This document shows, in pieces, positions 1-13,307 of a stretch of 64,000 nucleotides of DNA. This stretch comes from Narthecium ossifragum (taxonomy: Eukaryota > Streptophyta > Magnoliopsida > Dioscoreales > Nartheciaceae): NCBI GenBank assembly GCA_963920575.1, contig OY986972.1, forward strand, positions 823,501-887,500, written 5' to 3'. The translations under genes were made by a program, and so were the position numbers. Positions within the stretch are counted from its first letter, which is position 1. Each line of letters opens with the position of its first letter. A model generated the notes under the pieces. That model was not told where the DNA came from. It saw only the letters and a program-made list of their open reading frames with translations, and ran no database searches.

Positions 1-2640
1 CACTTTTCATATTCACACTTATCATCGAGCAATATTTATGTCAACTTTTCAATCATTATTCATTATCCTCACTTTTTCTACCCAAAATCACTTATCCTCA
101 CCTATTCTCACTTTTTTTTAATTTATCCGTAAAATCCCTTGTCCCCACTGATCACTAAATTTTCTATCCCCAAACCAAACAAGCCTAAATATAATGATCA
201 ACATTCATAGCTGAGTTCAAACGATCTCTCCATCAATTGTTCTATTTAATTAAATATTTCACACGTGGGCACTCATGCCTGCTAAATTTTTTCAATAATT
301 TAATTAAGAATTGTACAGATCATCCTGACCGTCTTCTTTGAGAAAGATCTCGTCAATAAAGATTAGGTTTTGATCTTGATGCCTTGCCTTGATGTGCTGG
401 AATTCAAAGATAAAGCTTATGGGTAACAAATTACTTTAAGTTAGTCTATGGTTTGGTAGCCTAATCTAAACACTTTTTAAGCCTTCACAACAATGGCCAC
501 AAAATCCTAGGATGATTTCCCTGTTGACAGAGAACAGAGTAGTTCTTGTGAACAGATACTGCTTGAATAAAATGGCAACAAGAACAATGTAGAGCCACAT
601 CAAACACTAAACTAATGACCCTATTCTTTCTATATATAGAGTTGGTAGAGTTTTAATCTCCCTGTAGAACAATTTAAACAAGAAACAATCTCTTTCTGGA
701 ATCCGGCAGCAGTCTATTTCAGTATGAACAGTCAAAATTATTGTTTAAATCATTAAGATAAAGTGTCTGTTTATAGGGAAATTTCTAAATCAGCTTATTA
801 CTCGGAATTAGAGAATAATTTGAAGCCATGCAACCTTGCAATGCTACCATGAATCATAATATGTGGTCCATGCCATTGTTTCGGCACATAATAATCTATC
901 TATTGGCATATCAAAATTATAAGCTTATGAATCAATCCACAAGCTTTTTTTTTTGCTAAGTTGAGCCAAAAGACTAAGTGAAACAACAAACAACACAGGT
1001 TATACAATTACGAGGTCCCAACATGAGGAATCTCTCGTCTAGCTCGTCACACAAGGTCATCTGCCTCGCGTTCGTCTCGCGCGGTATAAACATAAAGATG
1101 ACTCCACCCAGAAGAGCATCCAAGCTCCAGAGATAAGTTACTCGGAGAAAAGGTATAGCTTTTATTTATTTATTTTCCTTTTTTTGTCCTAGTTTCTTCC
1201 GTGTGATTGACTAAAGAATTAGACGTTGGCTGCATGAATTTGATATGAAATTGGACTCGAAATGCAATAGTTTTTCTCGTGTGGAGAAGTCATTGAGATG
1301 GTGTTTGATTTGAGATCAATTGGTGGTGGTGGTCATCATCTGGGCCATATCTAGCATGTGAGGTAGCATGTGTTTGACATTAAGAAAGGGGACACTGTCC
1401 TGCAGTTGTCTAAAGAGTTCTGATGAATCCAAAAATATTGATTTGGTTTCAAAAAGGAAGACTGCTACCTAAAAATTGGAAACCATAGCTTCTGCTCCAT
1501 CTCAAACTAGATCGAGGTGAACGTGAAGCGTTTTTGTTTTTGACTAATTGAGTCCAAAGGCTAGAGGACCCAACTAAGGGTTAGTTACAAAATTGCTATG
1601 GGAGACTGAGGACATGCCTCACAGTCCCGTTGATGTCCATAAAGTCCAAGTGGAGTCTAAGAACTTCACGAGCCAACCAATTCACATGCATGTTTTCTTC
1701 ACAGGGGACGGAGGTGAACGTGAAGCGTTTCGAAACGATCATTATTTTGGGTCATTATCATCAATTGTTAACTAAGTCTGTTCGAATATAAGCCAAATAA
1801 TGTCCTTTTTAATGACTTGAGCCGGATCTATCATGATATCGGAACAGAGATTACAATACATGAACCAACAATCCAAGCTCGAGAGAAGAAAGAGCATTTG
1901 TCATTTTAGTTTGATGCTTGTTTTATTAATCATATTTGCTTTGCTTTTGGATACTTTTTCAGTATTTTTATTTTCAGTTCTTCCTTCCAAACTTTTCTTA
2001 TGGCATTACATGCATACAGTGGAAAACAGTAAAGAAATCCACTATAATCTTTAAAGAAAAAGGTGCATTCTTGGAAGCTACAGCCTTTGAAGCCTTGTTA
2101 TATTTGTGTCATTATAGTACAAGCTGACTCAAATTGCCATCTTTATGTTATAGTAAAGTGAACAGAAGAAGAAGAGATATAAAAAGCTAAAGTGTCTGGG
2201 CTAAAAGAGAGGGGGTGTTTGGCTCCAATCATATCAATTAGAGAACCAGTTTCTGAACCAAGGGAAATGAGATCCTTTTTTCAGTCCTGGACAGTACTTC
2301 TAGTACTGTATGTTTAATGCCTTTAGGTTTCAGTGCTTTCTAAAGAATTGATGGAAGCAGAGGTGGGGTTCTTCCCAAGGAAAGACTGTTCTCTTGTCCT
2401 TGTAAGGACAATGGAGAAAATAAAGCTGTTCTTTCATTTGGTGGTGGCCATTAGGCATCCTCCGTTGTCCATGATCTCACCTCAATGTTGTGAGAGAATC
2501 ATTTGGACGGTGGACTGCGTGGGTCCATATCATGATGGTATTTATTCTTGAGGACACATGACTGAATCGGATGATCAAGTAAGCAATCTCACAACATTTG
2601 TCTGTGGATCGGGGACATATATATATATATATATATTAAT

Positions 2641-2935
2641 CACCTTTTATAACACAACGTGCTATAAAGCTGTGATAATAGTGATTTTGTCAGAAAACTC
2701 CAAACGCACTTGCCTTGGAGTTATAAAAAATTAGATAATATTGTATGAGAAGGGCAATACCGTTCCAAATAGTATCAAAGCCGATACTCAATCAGAAATT
2801 GAGCGGCCCCAGAATGGATGATTAGTGTGAAGTATTGTCGGTTTCATAACGCGTTTTAAAACCGTGATGACAATGATTCCGTCAGAAAACACCAAATTAA
2901 ACGTGCTTAACTTGAGTGGTGGCGTTACAAATGTT
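2641..2935. repeat. Degenerate direct repeat, LTR-retrotransposon-like fragment
   Basis: Two diverged copies of a roughly 80-90-bp sequence lie at about 2645-2727 and 2841-2932. Each has a 'cataacgc...gctgtgat/ccgtgatgacaat...gtcagaaaac' framework followed by an inverted 'cacttgccttggagttata' type segment. The spacer resembles leader or LTR sequence of old copia-like elements (for example 'agtatcaaagccgatac', 'ggatgattagtg'). No coding part is present and no element boundary could be fixed. Confidence 0.3.
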
Positions 2936-4606
2936 CATGTGCAAATGGACCCTCAACAATTTGGAATCCAACACATCTAACCCCTTATAATTATTTTCCT
3001 CTCTTTCCCTTTTAACAATGCCTAGGTCCTCAGTTGGTACCACCAACACATCTTATGTGGCAGGTCTTGAGGTCAAATGTTCACGCCACTAATCTCGTGG
3101 AGAAGGGTACATGGCACATGTACAAAAGCCAAAAATAGTTGCAGATGGGGCTACGAATGTCGAATATGAAAACAGAATAAAAAGCCTCACCTAAAAGAAG
3201 TAGAAGGTGCGTGTGGGCACTCAAGAATAGGGTTTCAACACTTATTAAGCCATTGGAATCTATCCTTCAACTAACTCTACAGCAATGCAGAGCTTTCTTA
3301 GAGGTAGCATATGACATCAAACATTGGCAGGTTGAAGGCCTCACAGGAATCACCCTACTAAGATGAGTTAGCTTTCCGCACCCAATCATTTCCTCTTTTT
3401 TATCTCACTCCCCAACTCCAACAGTACTTCGCCTGTGCCCATAAAAAAGCCCTTCACATGCATCACCAGTGTCACAAGCCTCATCTTAAAAAGGACCCAC
3501 ACCTGTAGCCCCAACAAAAGAAGAAAGGCAAATGTAGAGGTGGAGAGCTCCCTTCATGTGAAGACGACCCCATGAAAAGAGCAACCTTTAGTTAAGCTTC
3601 TATGGTGTTCAAGTGCGTCAAGCTTCTACTTCATATGCCAACTTAAAGGTACTCATCTTTAGCTATACATCACCCATTTCCCCATCTCTCCCATCTCTCA
3701 TATCATATCCACCAAGAAATTTGTATGGCCTGGATCAGTCCTCAGAGGCATGATATGAGCTAGCTAGTGGCATTAGATTAGATACCCACTAGAGGGAAAA
3801 GAGATGAAAAAAAGTGGAGATACTCTGGTAAGTACTAAGTAGAGACCCGACCCTTCTCTTTTTGCCAGTCTTCCAGTAGTGGAGAATTAATGAAGAGACT
3901 AGCTTCATGCTTATCTGCCCAATTTTGTTGTCCTTGTGTGCATATTCATATTTGTATGGAAGTGAAAGGGTTAATCAAATAGAACCCCCTAAAAAGATGC
4001 TAAATATCACGGAACCCCCTGATGGGGGCATTGTGATATTCTGATAAGGTCAAGAGGTTTTGAAGCTTTTTGTCATTTTGAACCCCTCATAATCCTCTTT
4101 TGTTGCTTAGAAAACCCGTCTTGGTTTTTTTTTTCAACCTAGAATCCTTTTTTTTTTTTTTTTTTGTTTTTGACACGAACATCTCTCGTCTACGTTTGAT
4201 ATGAGAATAAGCTATTCTAGATTAAGAGATTTTGAAATTAACAAACATGATGTGGATCAAGTTATTCACATTTTATGCTCGATTTAGGATCCGTTCGGCA
4301 TGCAGGTTAAATTTTCGATTAGCAGAAAATATTTTCCAGCACGGATAATATTTTCCAGCACGATAAATCATTAAATACGTCATGTGATACGGAGCATTAA
4401 ACTCGGTCACATGGACCAAGCGTATTCGCATCAAAGAAAAAAAGAGTACTAGGATCCATGTCCTCAAGTGCAGAAGGGAATCATGGGGGTCCAAAATGGC
4501 AAAAGAATTCCATGAAAGGTCATATGCTTCACATGCATGTGAGAAGAAAGCATACAGGTGACATCTTCGTCACAAGATAATATTAGCATATCATGTGAAA
4601 CTTTTC

Positions 4607-4775
4607 GGCCTATTTGGTATGGGTTTAAGGAGGGTCCTCATGTTTATCCTCAAACACTAAAAATAATCATTACTAATTTATCTATATTTCACCTATTACT
4701 ATCACTCTATTTTTTCATATTCTCAAAATCCCTTAATCTGGAATAAGCTATTCTCACGCCAAATGACCTCTTCGG
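4607..4775. mobile_element. Possible short MITE
   Basis: The block begins GGCCTATTTGGTATGGG and ends near CACGCCAAATGACCTC. The two ends form an imperfect inverted repeat around 'CATTTGG'. The interior is AT-rich and non-coding. Similar 'tttggta..gggttag' and 'ctattctcac' sequence occurs at 1-190 and 7809-8010, suggesting one dispersed family. No clear target duplication was found. Confidence 0.3.
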
Positions 4776-5464
4776 CTTTAATACACATTAAAGACATTGA
4801 TACAGAATGACTAAGATACACGGGGAAGTTGTAAAATGACTAAGATGCCATTGGGCATTAACATGGGAATTTGAAAAACACATATACATTCATTGTTGCT
4901 AGGGGTATTTTGGTAACTGAGTCTATAAATTCGTAGTAAACTAACCTATGTGGGTTTTTGACATTACCCTGTGTTTTCAGGGGGTTTTCTCATATTTCCA
5001 GAAATTTAGAGAGTTTTGTGATATTTAATTTGTTTTTAGGGGGTTTTATGCTCTTAACCCTAATAAAAAAACAGTTGACATACGTGAACAACTCTCTACA
5101 ACTGCTGATGTGTTCTCAATCTTCCACTCTTCTTCCCCCTAGTAAAAATTTGAATTCATCATAAAGTGAGAAAATATGTTAATTTTTGTTCAGAGTTCAG
5201 ACCACTGAAAGAATCTCTTCAGTTGTTCACCAATAACTCAATCGAGCAGGCTTTTTCAGCTCAACTCTTGTTACATTTGTACCCACCATCAACATTGGTC
5301 CATTGAGCCTTTTAGAATTGGGGACAGGCCCACGTTTAGCTGTTTAAAAAGTTCACAACCTTACAATTTGAAGATATAAGAACGTATAATGTTATTCTCT
5401 TCAACCAGGTAGATTTCAAGGTCCATACACAAATATGATACACAATTAAAACTTAGAAAAAAGA

Positions 5465-5470
5465 TTTATT
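5465..5470 (-). terminator. Putative polyadenylation signal of HPT1
   Basis: AATAAA on the minus strand lies about 255 bp downstream of the HPT1 stop codon. Position and orientation fit a 3' UTR signal. There is no independent evidence for the cleavage site. Confidence 0.35.
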
Positions 5471-5723
5471 TTAGCATCTCAGGAGGAGATAGGAAGGTGT
5501 TTACCATGAAGCAGGCAGAGTTCAACAGAATACAGGATTTGATTTCTTAACTAAAAGAAGTTAGGAAGAATCCGGGCCTTTCTCCATGCACAATCCAAGA
5601 AGTCTCCAAGAAGTTCAGAGGAATCCTGTTTGCAGCAATTGAATCCTGTCTGCAGCAATTGAAATCGGAACATCTTCATGTTCACTAACTTTCGGCGCTC
5701 AGTCGCGAAGAGTCGCCAAATGG

Positions 5724-8700
5724 TCATCTCACAAGTGGAATGAGCAAGTATTCAGCATAAAATAGCTGCAAGATGTAACAGAGTTTATTGCCAAAAGCCC
5801 ACAAAAAGTTATAATAGTCACACACCTTAAACCACACAGGCAACATTGGTTTTTCCTACTTTCTCCAGTTACCAATTTCAGCATCAAATGATAACAAGAT
5901 GGTAATAACAAGATGGCAAAGAATCACCGAGTAATCTGTAAGCTCAGACATCAACTTACCTTCCAAATGAACATGTAAAAGGATGTGATTGCAGTTTTGC
6001 TTGTCAAATCAAGCGACTTAGCGTGTTTCCAGAGGATGGAAGCAAGAAAAGCGTGACCCAAAACCTGCAGTTCAGCCAACAAGTGCTATTATGAACTTAC
6101 ATAAGAGTGTCATTCTGGAGCTCAAAATGTGGATCAAATTTGTTAGCTTGATTTTCCCCTAAAACCGATAAGGTTGTTGCTTCAAGCCTTCAACCAAAGT
6201 CCTTTATTTCTCCCAAGTGTGCGTTAGTCATAGATTAGCTTATGCAACATGGACTAATCCCTACATAAACGAGAAAAGTAGCAGCAGTGAAAATTTTAGC
6301 ACATACAGTAATGAATTTGCTCCACATGCAGGTAGAAGTGGCTCCAATCAACATAGCAACGCTGTAAGCCATCTCAAGGAGATATACACATATCCAAAAA
6401 ACCTGTGACAGACAATAGCATTGCTAACTCAAAAATGGGAGACCTGCAACATCAAATGGTTGCGATTGTTTCAAAGTAAGGAGCAGATCTAAGTCGATGG
6501 CTGACCCGTCTTTGTCCCAGGCGTACACTGAAGGAATGAATGCCAAATATCTTATCCCCCTCAATATCTGGTATATCCTGCCAGAGAATTACAATTTCTT
6601 GAGATGCTGCAAACAAACTATTATTGTCTTATGCTTGAGGCGTGTAGTAATTTGGACTACAAGTAACAGGATTTGACTGCTTAATAACTGACAGATCAAA
6701 GACACCCCATAATGTAGCTAAATTGCTTTAGGAAGAACATACTTTATTGATGAGAGGAGCCATTTTCTGTTCGATATGTCTTATGTAAGAGAATGAACAG
6801 TGCATATAACAAACTAACTCCAAAGCGGAGTCAGTTCCCTCGTTGTAGATATGATACACAGATGAACCCCCTATCCGGTCCATGATACATACTTTATTTT
6901 TGCAGAACTATGAACCCTTGCCACTCAAGTTATAACTACTAAGTTTACACAGCGTACAAAGTAAAGGCAATTTACCTTGAATAAAGCAATAACAACTGAA
7001 AAGAAGCTCATGAATGCAGTTGCAAATATCAATGGCCTCGAGAAGTTCACAGGTCTTCTGAAAACAAATGTCTGCAATATTTCATGCAGAAAACATCAGA
7101 TAGCGGTAAGAATAAAATGCTTAGAGACAAATGCCATCCAATCGTGACTTTTTAACAAACTGGAGCTTAATTGAAATTCCTTTGTCTGAATTTATAAGTA
7201 GAAGAATGACAACATCGAGAACGAACAAACCTGCATATGGAGGAAAAATGCAAGTTGAACAATAACTGCACGCACAGCCAGGATGCACATTGCAGCTACT
7301 AGGGCAAATCTCTTCCATCTTAAAAGTGGTAGCTGTAGAATTAAAATCTTCAGACCATCTAAGTAGTAAAGCAGTACTGAATGCACTGTTTGTAAATCCT
7401 ATAAATGGAGTACGGAGGTAATGGACATGTGAGCTGCGAGACCCTAGCATTAGGTTTCTTAAAACCTACGCTTATAGGAAAGGTAATAGGAATTCAAATC
7501 CTAAGAAACAAGAATCAAATAGGTAAATTCGGAGTGCACATTGCATTGCAAATGCATCCGAATGGACTTATGCTGAAAATCCATTGTGCAACATGTATGT
7601 ACATTAAACTGAAAGAAATACTTTTAAAACCGCAAAAAATCAAAATGCAAGTGATAGGTGCAAAAGAGACTGAAGATTGCCTTAAAAAGCAGTGATCTCC
7701 GCCACATGCTCTAGCAAGTGGTTCAGCATGCTGAAGAACGTGCAAATAAGTGATTGACAGAAGGAATAAGCTTCTTTCAACTAAGCAACCAATGTTATAT
7801 GACCTTTAGCCCCCGTTTGGTACGGGGTTAGAAAAAGTGGGGTTAAGAGGGGATAGGGTTATATGGGGTTAGAAAAAGTGGGGTTAAGAAATAGGGGTAA
7901 GAAAAAGTAGAGTGATGGTGGTAGGTGGAATGGGGATAACCCCGTAATCATTACTTTTGGTGTTTGGGTAAAAAATGGGGATAAGGGGGGATAAAGTTAA
8001 AGGCGACTCAGAGCTGGTATTAGGCTAAGGATTTGACGACATATTTCCCATGGAATTAGATTGTCTGCCAAGATGCTTAGATCATTATGACGACAGATAT
8101 CCCAGGGAAGTAGATTGTCTGCCAAGATGCTTAGATCATTAAGCTACACGTATAACTAATTAGAGCTTTCTTGTACATGACAATGTCATATATTTTTATA
8201 CTGTTAATTGTCAAAACCAGTGAAGATGGAATCTTGCTTCTCTACAAGTCACAGATGCATAGCTAATGACAACATGGAGATTCGAAACCTAATTTCTTGA
8301 GCCAGATATACGATTGGATATCTAAGTCTCTCGGCCATCTATGCAATATTCCACATCAATCGGGAGCAGATTCAGCATGTATATTGAATACAAATGATTG
8401 GATAAGTATATTACGAGGGGCTGCTAGAGCAATCTGCGCTAGAAAACATATAAAGATAAGCTTCAACAAAGGCACGATGCACATACATTAATTGAATAAG
8501 CAGTTCCAAGAACAAAACTGACAGAAAGAGCCCAAAATAATGGCCAAGAACCAACAGCCCAGCCAATGCCAAAGCTCTGCAACATACAATTGGAGATTGG
8601 TCAGCAATCAAAGAGAAGATAGAAAAAGATTCTACTTACAATTCTTTACTTCATTGCATTTCCCTAGGAGATTCTACATAATTCTTTCGAGGCATGGTAC

Positions 8701-11238
8701 CAAGAAGTAATATACTGGCCATAATATGTATGTTTTGGTCTCGGTCATTGAAGGCGTGGCTTCATGCGATACTACATTGCACTAAAAATTAATCTCGAAA
8801 TCTCAATATGGAAGCACTCTTTATGCCGCCACAGACTATAATCCACATATTCTTTCTGGGCCTAAGATTTCTTCTTCGCCCATGAAAGATTTCATCCCTT
8901 GAGACTCTACCACTAAAAAGTAGCACAGCCATCAGATGCCCAAAGCTAAGTTGACAAAACCCATGGACGAACCCTCGTTCTGTCCAGTTATGAAAAGAGA
9001 AGACGATCAAGAGATGACAGCTGATATTGACATTTTTCCATTACGAAGGACATCCATAACACTGTATGCAGCTTATACTCAGAGAAGATAAACCACTGTC
9101 ATTCTCTTAATGCTCCATAGATAATTTCTTCTCACACTTGCATGCAAGCTATAGAGAACAACAACAACAACGTTACCCACTCTTCTAAACCAACTTAGCA
9201 ATTACCATAATAGCAGAAGCCAAAACAACAGTGATGCCAGTTCTGATAGTATATTCTCCTGATGCAAGAGGCAGATTAGGCTTGTTAACCTGAAAGGAAA
9301 ATGAGGTCAGATTCCAAAAAGAAATTTACTCAGTTCTACAGAATGTTCCTCAAAACTCATAGCTATCTGTATTCATTTGGAAAACAAGTGATGCTTTACA
9401 TAATCAACTATATCTATCTTTACTCTCTACTAAACCTGATCCATTGACTGGAAAGACAGGAGTTGGATAATTCACCAGAAAAGAGCATATCTCACCTTGT
9501 CTATTTCTATGTCATATAGCTGGTTTAATCCAACAATGTAGATGTTCATGAAAAGTGCAGCCACCACTGCCTGCAAGATGAGGTGGTAAAGATATGGCAT
9601 CATGAATGGAAGATATCACTTCATCCGTCAAAATTAAGTAAGAGCAGTACCTCCAATGTTCCTGTAAAAAAGAGTGGAGAAAAATCGGACAAGCTCTCAA
9701 CTGCCAATAAAGATACCGAGATTATGCCCAGTGCCTGTTAAGACAAGGATCAGTTCCTAACACATAAAGTAGAGACAGTAGCATAATACCATTATAGACT
9801 GATTGCAGAATGCACACATTTGGATACTATCTTAGAGCAGCACAAATCAAGGGTATGACTTAACTGTCCCTATAACTGTATGGGGCCGCGAAAATCGATA
9901 AAGAATGTTTAATGAGGTCGATATTGATTTCGCCGTGCTCTTTGTATCATATGCTTCAGGTTCAGATCCTAGATGATGTCCGGATGTGGCACTCACACGA
10001 CTCCTGTCATGAGATCTTCTGCTATGTTCACATTTTCCATCAGCGTGTTTTTTATGATGGTTTAAGTAGCAGCTTCCAGGACTTCTATTACCACATCTAT
10101 TTGCGTTGTTGTATGCTTGACGAATTTTCTGCAGTGGTACAGAATAGCCTGCCAAATTTCGAAAATGCAGCTGCATTAAATTATCGAAGTAAGGAGCTGC
10201 AATTATATATTTAAGGTGCGGTAGTTATTGGACATCTGCCAGTCAAACATATAAGGATACAGCCACAAATATGACCTTTCAGTCCAGACATGAGCATATA
10301 TCTCTGGCACCTGATAGCGGCCATAATGCCGAATGATCTTTGTTAAATTTCTCATAGAACACTTAGACATTACAAACTAGCCATTTCTCCAATCACTTAT
10401 AACTTAAATCCTAGTAGCATGGTAATTTGGCATGGGCCACTAAAACTCCAAAAAAACGCTCTTCCTGCTCTTAGTTTGAGGTGATTAGTAGTTTTACATG
10501 CTCATATCACCACCTATCTCTAGCAATCACATTTAAGTCCTAAACTTCCCAAACTCTAAACAACTGGTAAGCAAACCACATTGGATCATTCGCTTGTTAT
10601 CATTTGTCAATGAAACCCGTATATTCCTATGCAAACACCTTCTTCGTGATCGAGACTCCTTTTCCTCTGTCAAAAAGCCATCTTTAGGCCCTTCATCACT
10701 CAAATCCACCTCATTGTTTCTATGCTCCCGGCTCTCACCAAGAAAGCAACACAGAAAGACTTCCTTTGAGACCAACTAGACTAAAGCACCCCCTCAAAAA
10801 ACCAAGAAGCTCACATCATTTGTGCCCATCAAAACCAATTCACCTTAGCACTCCACGCTAACAAATCTCGCTCCTTTCTCCAACCATATCAATCAAAACC
10901 CATCATTCCACCAACCAACTAAACACACGTCAATCAAAACCCATCCCACTCGACATACCAAGAAGCTCAAATTCCTCTGTATCCCTTAAAATTCACTCCC
11001 TTTACCACTCCAAACCAACAAATCTCGCTCCTTTCTCCCACCACATCGAACAAAACCCCTCCTCCAACCCACCAACTGAACACCCATCAATCCAAACCCA
11101 TCCTACCATCAAAAAACCCCGAAAAGAAAAACACAAAAAACTCTTGTGCTGGTTTGTTAATCACCTACCTCGCGAAGCAGAGGCCAGGAGAAGTCCTCTT
11201 GGGGGCATCGAGAAGGGCTTTAGAAGAAGTGAATCCAT
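5724..11238 (-). CDS. HPT1: Homogentisate phytyltransferase (tocopherol biosynthesis), 12 exons
   Basis: Plastid inner-envelope UbiA-family prenyltransferase. It joins homogentisate to phytyl diphosphate, the committed step of tocopherol (vitamin E) synthesis. The exons I read (minus strand, 5' to 3') are 11169-11238, 9865-10196, 9651-9734, 9496-9570, 9206-9289, 8487-8576, 7231-7332, 6976-7071, 6506-6577, 6307-6402, 5960-6064 and 5724-5765. All junctions are GT..AG and in phase, giving 415 residues with stop TGA; known plant HPTs are about 390-410. The first aspartate motif is NQLYDIEID (residues 178-186) and the second is KDIPDIEGD (311-319). Other family signatures are [36 protein letters not shown] and the C-terminal [13 protein letters not shown]. 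The first ~110 residues are basic and variable, as expected for a transit peptide. The signatures fit VTE2-1 (phytyl) rather than VTE2-2 (solanesyl). The start ATG at 11238 is inferred from phase: exon 1 leaves one base that joins CT at exon 2. Confidence 0.93.
7809..8010. mobile_element. MITE-like insertion in HPT1 intron 6
   Basis: The block starts with CCCCCGTTTGGTACGGGG and contains a repeated 'ggggttagaaaaagtggggttaag' unit (two copies within 65 bp). It ends in 'gggataaggggggataaag'. The 'GTTTGGTACGGGG' start is typical of short plant inverted-repeat elements, but I could not find a matching inverted end or a target duplication. It is non-coding and lies inside the 7333-8486 intron. Confidence 0.35.
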
Positions 11239-13307
11239 GGGTTCTCCTCAGTATAAGAGGCCTAGGGAGGTGACTGAGAGCTAGAAACCCACTTCCTGAA
11301 CCCCGGAGAGCAGTCTTCAACACGGGAGTACTCCGGAACAGTCGTCAGTCGAAGCCACCAAGAACAGGGTCTCAACGGAGCATCCGATAGCTCCATCCGA
11401 ATCCGGCATACTTTTATAGGATCCGGGTCGTGATCCGAATAGATGAGAGACGTCGCACAAACCGGAATCCGGTGCTAGAGTATAGGAAGCGGGTACGGGC
11501 ATGCATAGGATCCGAAGAGAATTAGACCCGTTGGACTAGCGCATAACGACAAGACGACCAACATTACGTGTCATTTTAGGCATGGCAAAGTGGGATTCGG
11601 GGGGCCTAAGTAGGGATTCGGGGGGCCTCAAGTAGCTATAGTTACTTGAGGCCCTCAACTAACTAACATCTGGCCGTTATTTTCTCTATTTCCACACAAA
11701 AATCAGCTGAGGGGTGTGACCGACGAGAGGTTCCGTGCAGCGTCCTTTGGACAACGACAGGCAAAGTCCGAATTTCATCCAAAAAATCTTTTTGTCTTCG
11801 AAGGTACAAATACGAGGCCTATAAGGATTAACAAAGATGAGGCCTTAAAGAGGCCTCCAATAAAACTCCCTGGCCTTCCCCAATAAGAGGCCTTAAAAGG
11901 GCCTCATACACGACTAAAGCCTCAGTTGCCTAGGTACTGAGCTGGGCTTGAACATGTGTCGCTTCCGGTACAAGCGTGTAGGCTTTGCATGGACAGTTGG
12001 GTCTGTCAGCATACATGGGGTGCATACTGGATAGACCAGTTGTTAAACTTGCTAGTTTAAGTTCCAGTTCTAACTTAAACATCTGATCAGTTATTCTTGA
12101 TCTATATATGATGGGAGATATAACCGGATTTTGCACCCTTTAGATTCTGATCTACGAGGGGTAAACAATCCGTTCAAAAATCACATGAGTTAGCAAATCT
12201 ATTATATAAGATTAGGTGCATTCTATAATACGGCTCATGATGTCTTCAGAGACGGCGGAAGGCATGAATCACCGTACCCCTAAAGCAGAAGCTGAGAGTT
12301 GTGGGGGAGAGGATGGAAGCAGAAAATAGTAACATTCTTACCAGAAAGAACTCCAAAGCCTCCGCTAAAGCCCATATGAACCTTCTTCTGATACCATCTT
12401 GTAGCTTCTATCAAGTGGAGTGGAATCGGATTCAAGGTGTACACAGTCAATTACATGGCAATGGAGAGTTGGGTTGGACGGGCAAATTCGATTGTATTGG
12501 ACTGGCAATTTGGTGTAAAGATGGAAATTTTTGTCAGGTCAATGTTATGGGCATATGCCCAATGCCCATGTTTTAGATACACCTCAGAGGAGGTGGTTTT
12601 TTTGTAGCTAATGGCACATCCAGCCATTAGGCTTAACTTTCCAGATAAATAAAAGAATTCCATGTTGCTCTTCTTTAGTGTTTTTCTGAATTCCTTTGAC
12701 ATAAACTTGCAGATAAAATTTAGGTTTGATGTTTTTGATTCAATTCTGTCCAAATTTTGCTCTTTTCCAGGCTTTGGAAACATAGTTTTTCTGGTAACAA
12801 CAAACCCATCATCTTTTCTCAGGTTTTTTAGATGAAAAACGAAAGAATAAGAGCATTAGCAATGGCATACAGCAATTGCTATATCAGCAACAGGAGGCAG
12901 AGTTTTCAGACTCCTGCTTTACCATATCATGACTTAGTCAAAGAAATTGGTCATCTGAATGTGATTTTTTCTGCAAGACTATAATCTCCCATAGCAAATT
13001 AGCAATCGATTACTCAGAGGACATTGACGACAGCATGAAAGTTTGCAATCAAAATTGTGACTAAGTCGAACAAAATTTGTTCAAAGTGACAACATATCTT
13101 CCTATGATTTCAGGCAACCAGTCCCAGCAAACATATCCACTTGAGGGTGGCCAATTATTTCCCATAACAATGGATTCTGTGATCCTTGCTGAAAATGTTT
13201 ACTTCAAATGAATCCACAATATCTTGCTTCTAAAGTTTCTGAACATAAGAGAATTAATCTGCACAAAATTTGACAAATTTAGATAACAGAAATACTAATA
13301 GTTCTTG
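11239..13307. other. Intergenic region between HPT1 and the PPR gene
   Basis: The region holds the HPT1 5' leader and promoter (divergent from nothing, since both neighbours are on the minus strand) and the 3' side of the PPR gene. Visible features are a near-perfect palindrome at 11623-11654 and a run of 'gaggcct' motifs at 11815-11900. A stretch at about 12270-12400 resembles sequence downstream of NLR copy 1 (about 23873-24000). No reading frame here has coding character or recognisable domains. Confidence 0.5.
11623..11654. repeat. 32-bp palindrome upstream of HPT1
   Basis: GGGCCTCAAGTA (11623-11634) and its exact reverse complement TACTTGAGGCCC (11643-11654) flank the 8-base centre GCTATAGT. 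That centre itself contains CTATAG. The palindrome sits about 385 bp upstream of the HPT1 start codon. A direct repeat of 'tagggattcggggggcct' type lies immediately to its left (about 11590-11628). Confidence 0.8.

Larger units (their letters stand above)
1..5463. other. Intergenic region with repeat debris, no gene supported
   Basis: I see no splice-consistent or long open frame here. The stretch is AT-rich. It holds MITE-like debris at 1-190 (ending in CCCCAAACCAAAC), a (TA)n tract near 2619-2636, a retroelement-like fragment near 2640-2935, long T runs near 4140-4165, and a short MITE-like block near 4607-4775. Short open frames scattered through it have no recognisable domain and no coding character. 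The distal end (5465-5470) has an AATAAA on the minus strand that probably serves the downstream HPT1 gene. Confidence 0.5.

Noticed and set aside
3098..3125. A stretch 'gtggagaagggtacatggcacatgt' faintly resembling miR164
   Set aside because: It has several mismatches and a missing base against the mature sequence, and I found no complementary arm nearby to form a precursor.
3537..3562. 'gagagctcccttcatgtgaag' resembling the star arm of miR159/319 precursors
   Set aside because: The required mature arm (…GAAGGGAGCTC…) is not present within several hundred bases, so there is no precursor hairpin.
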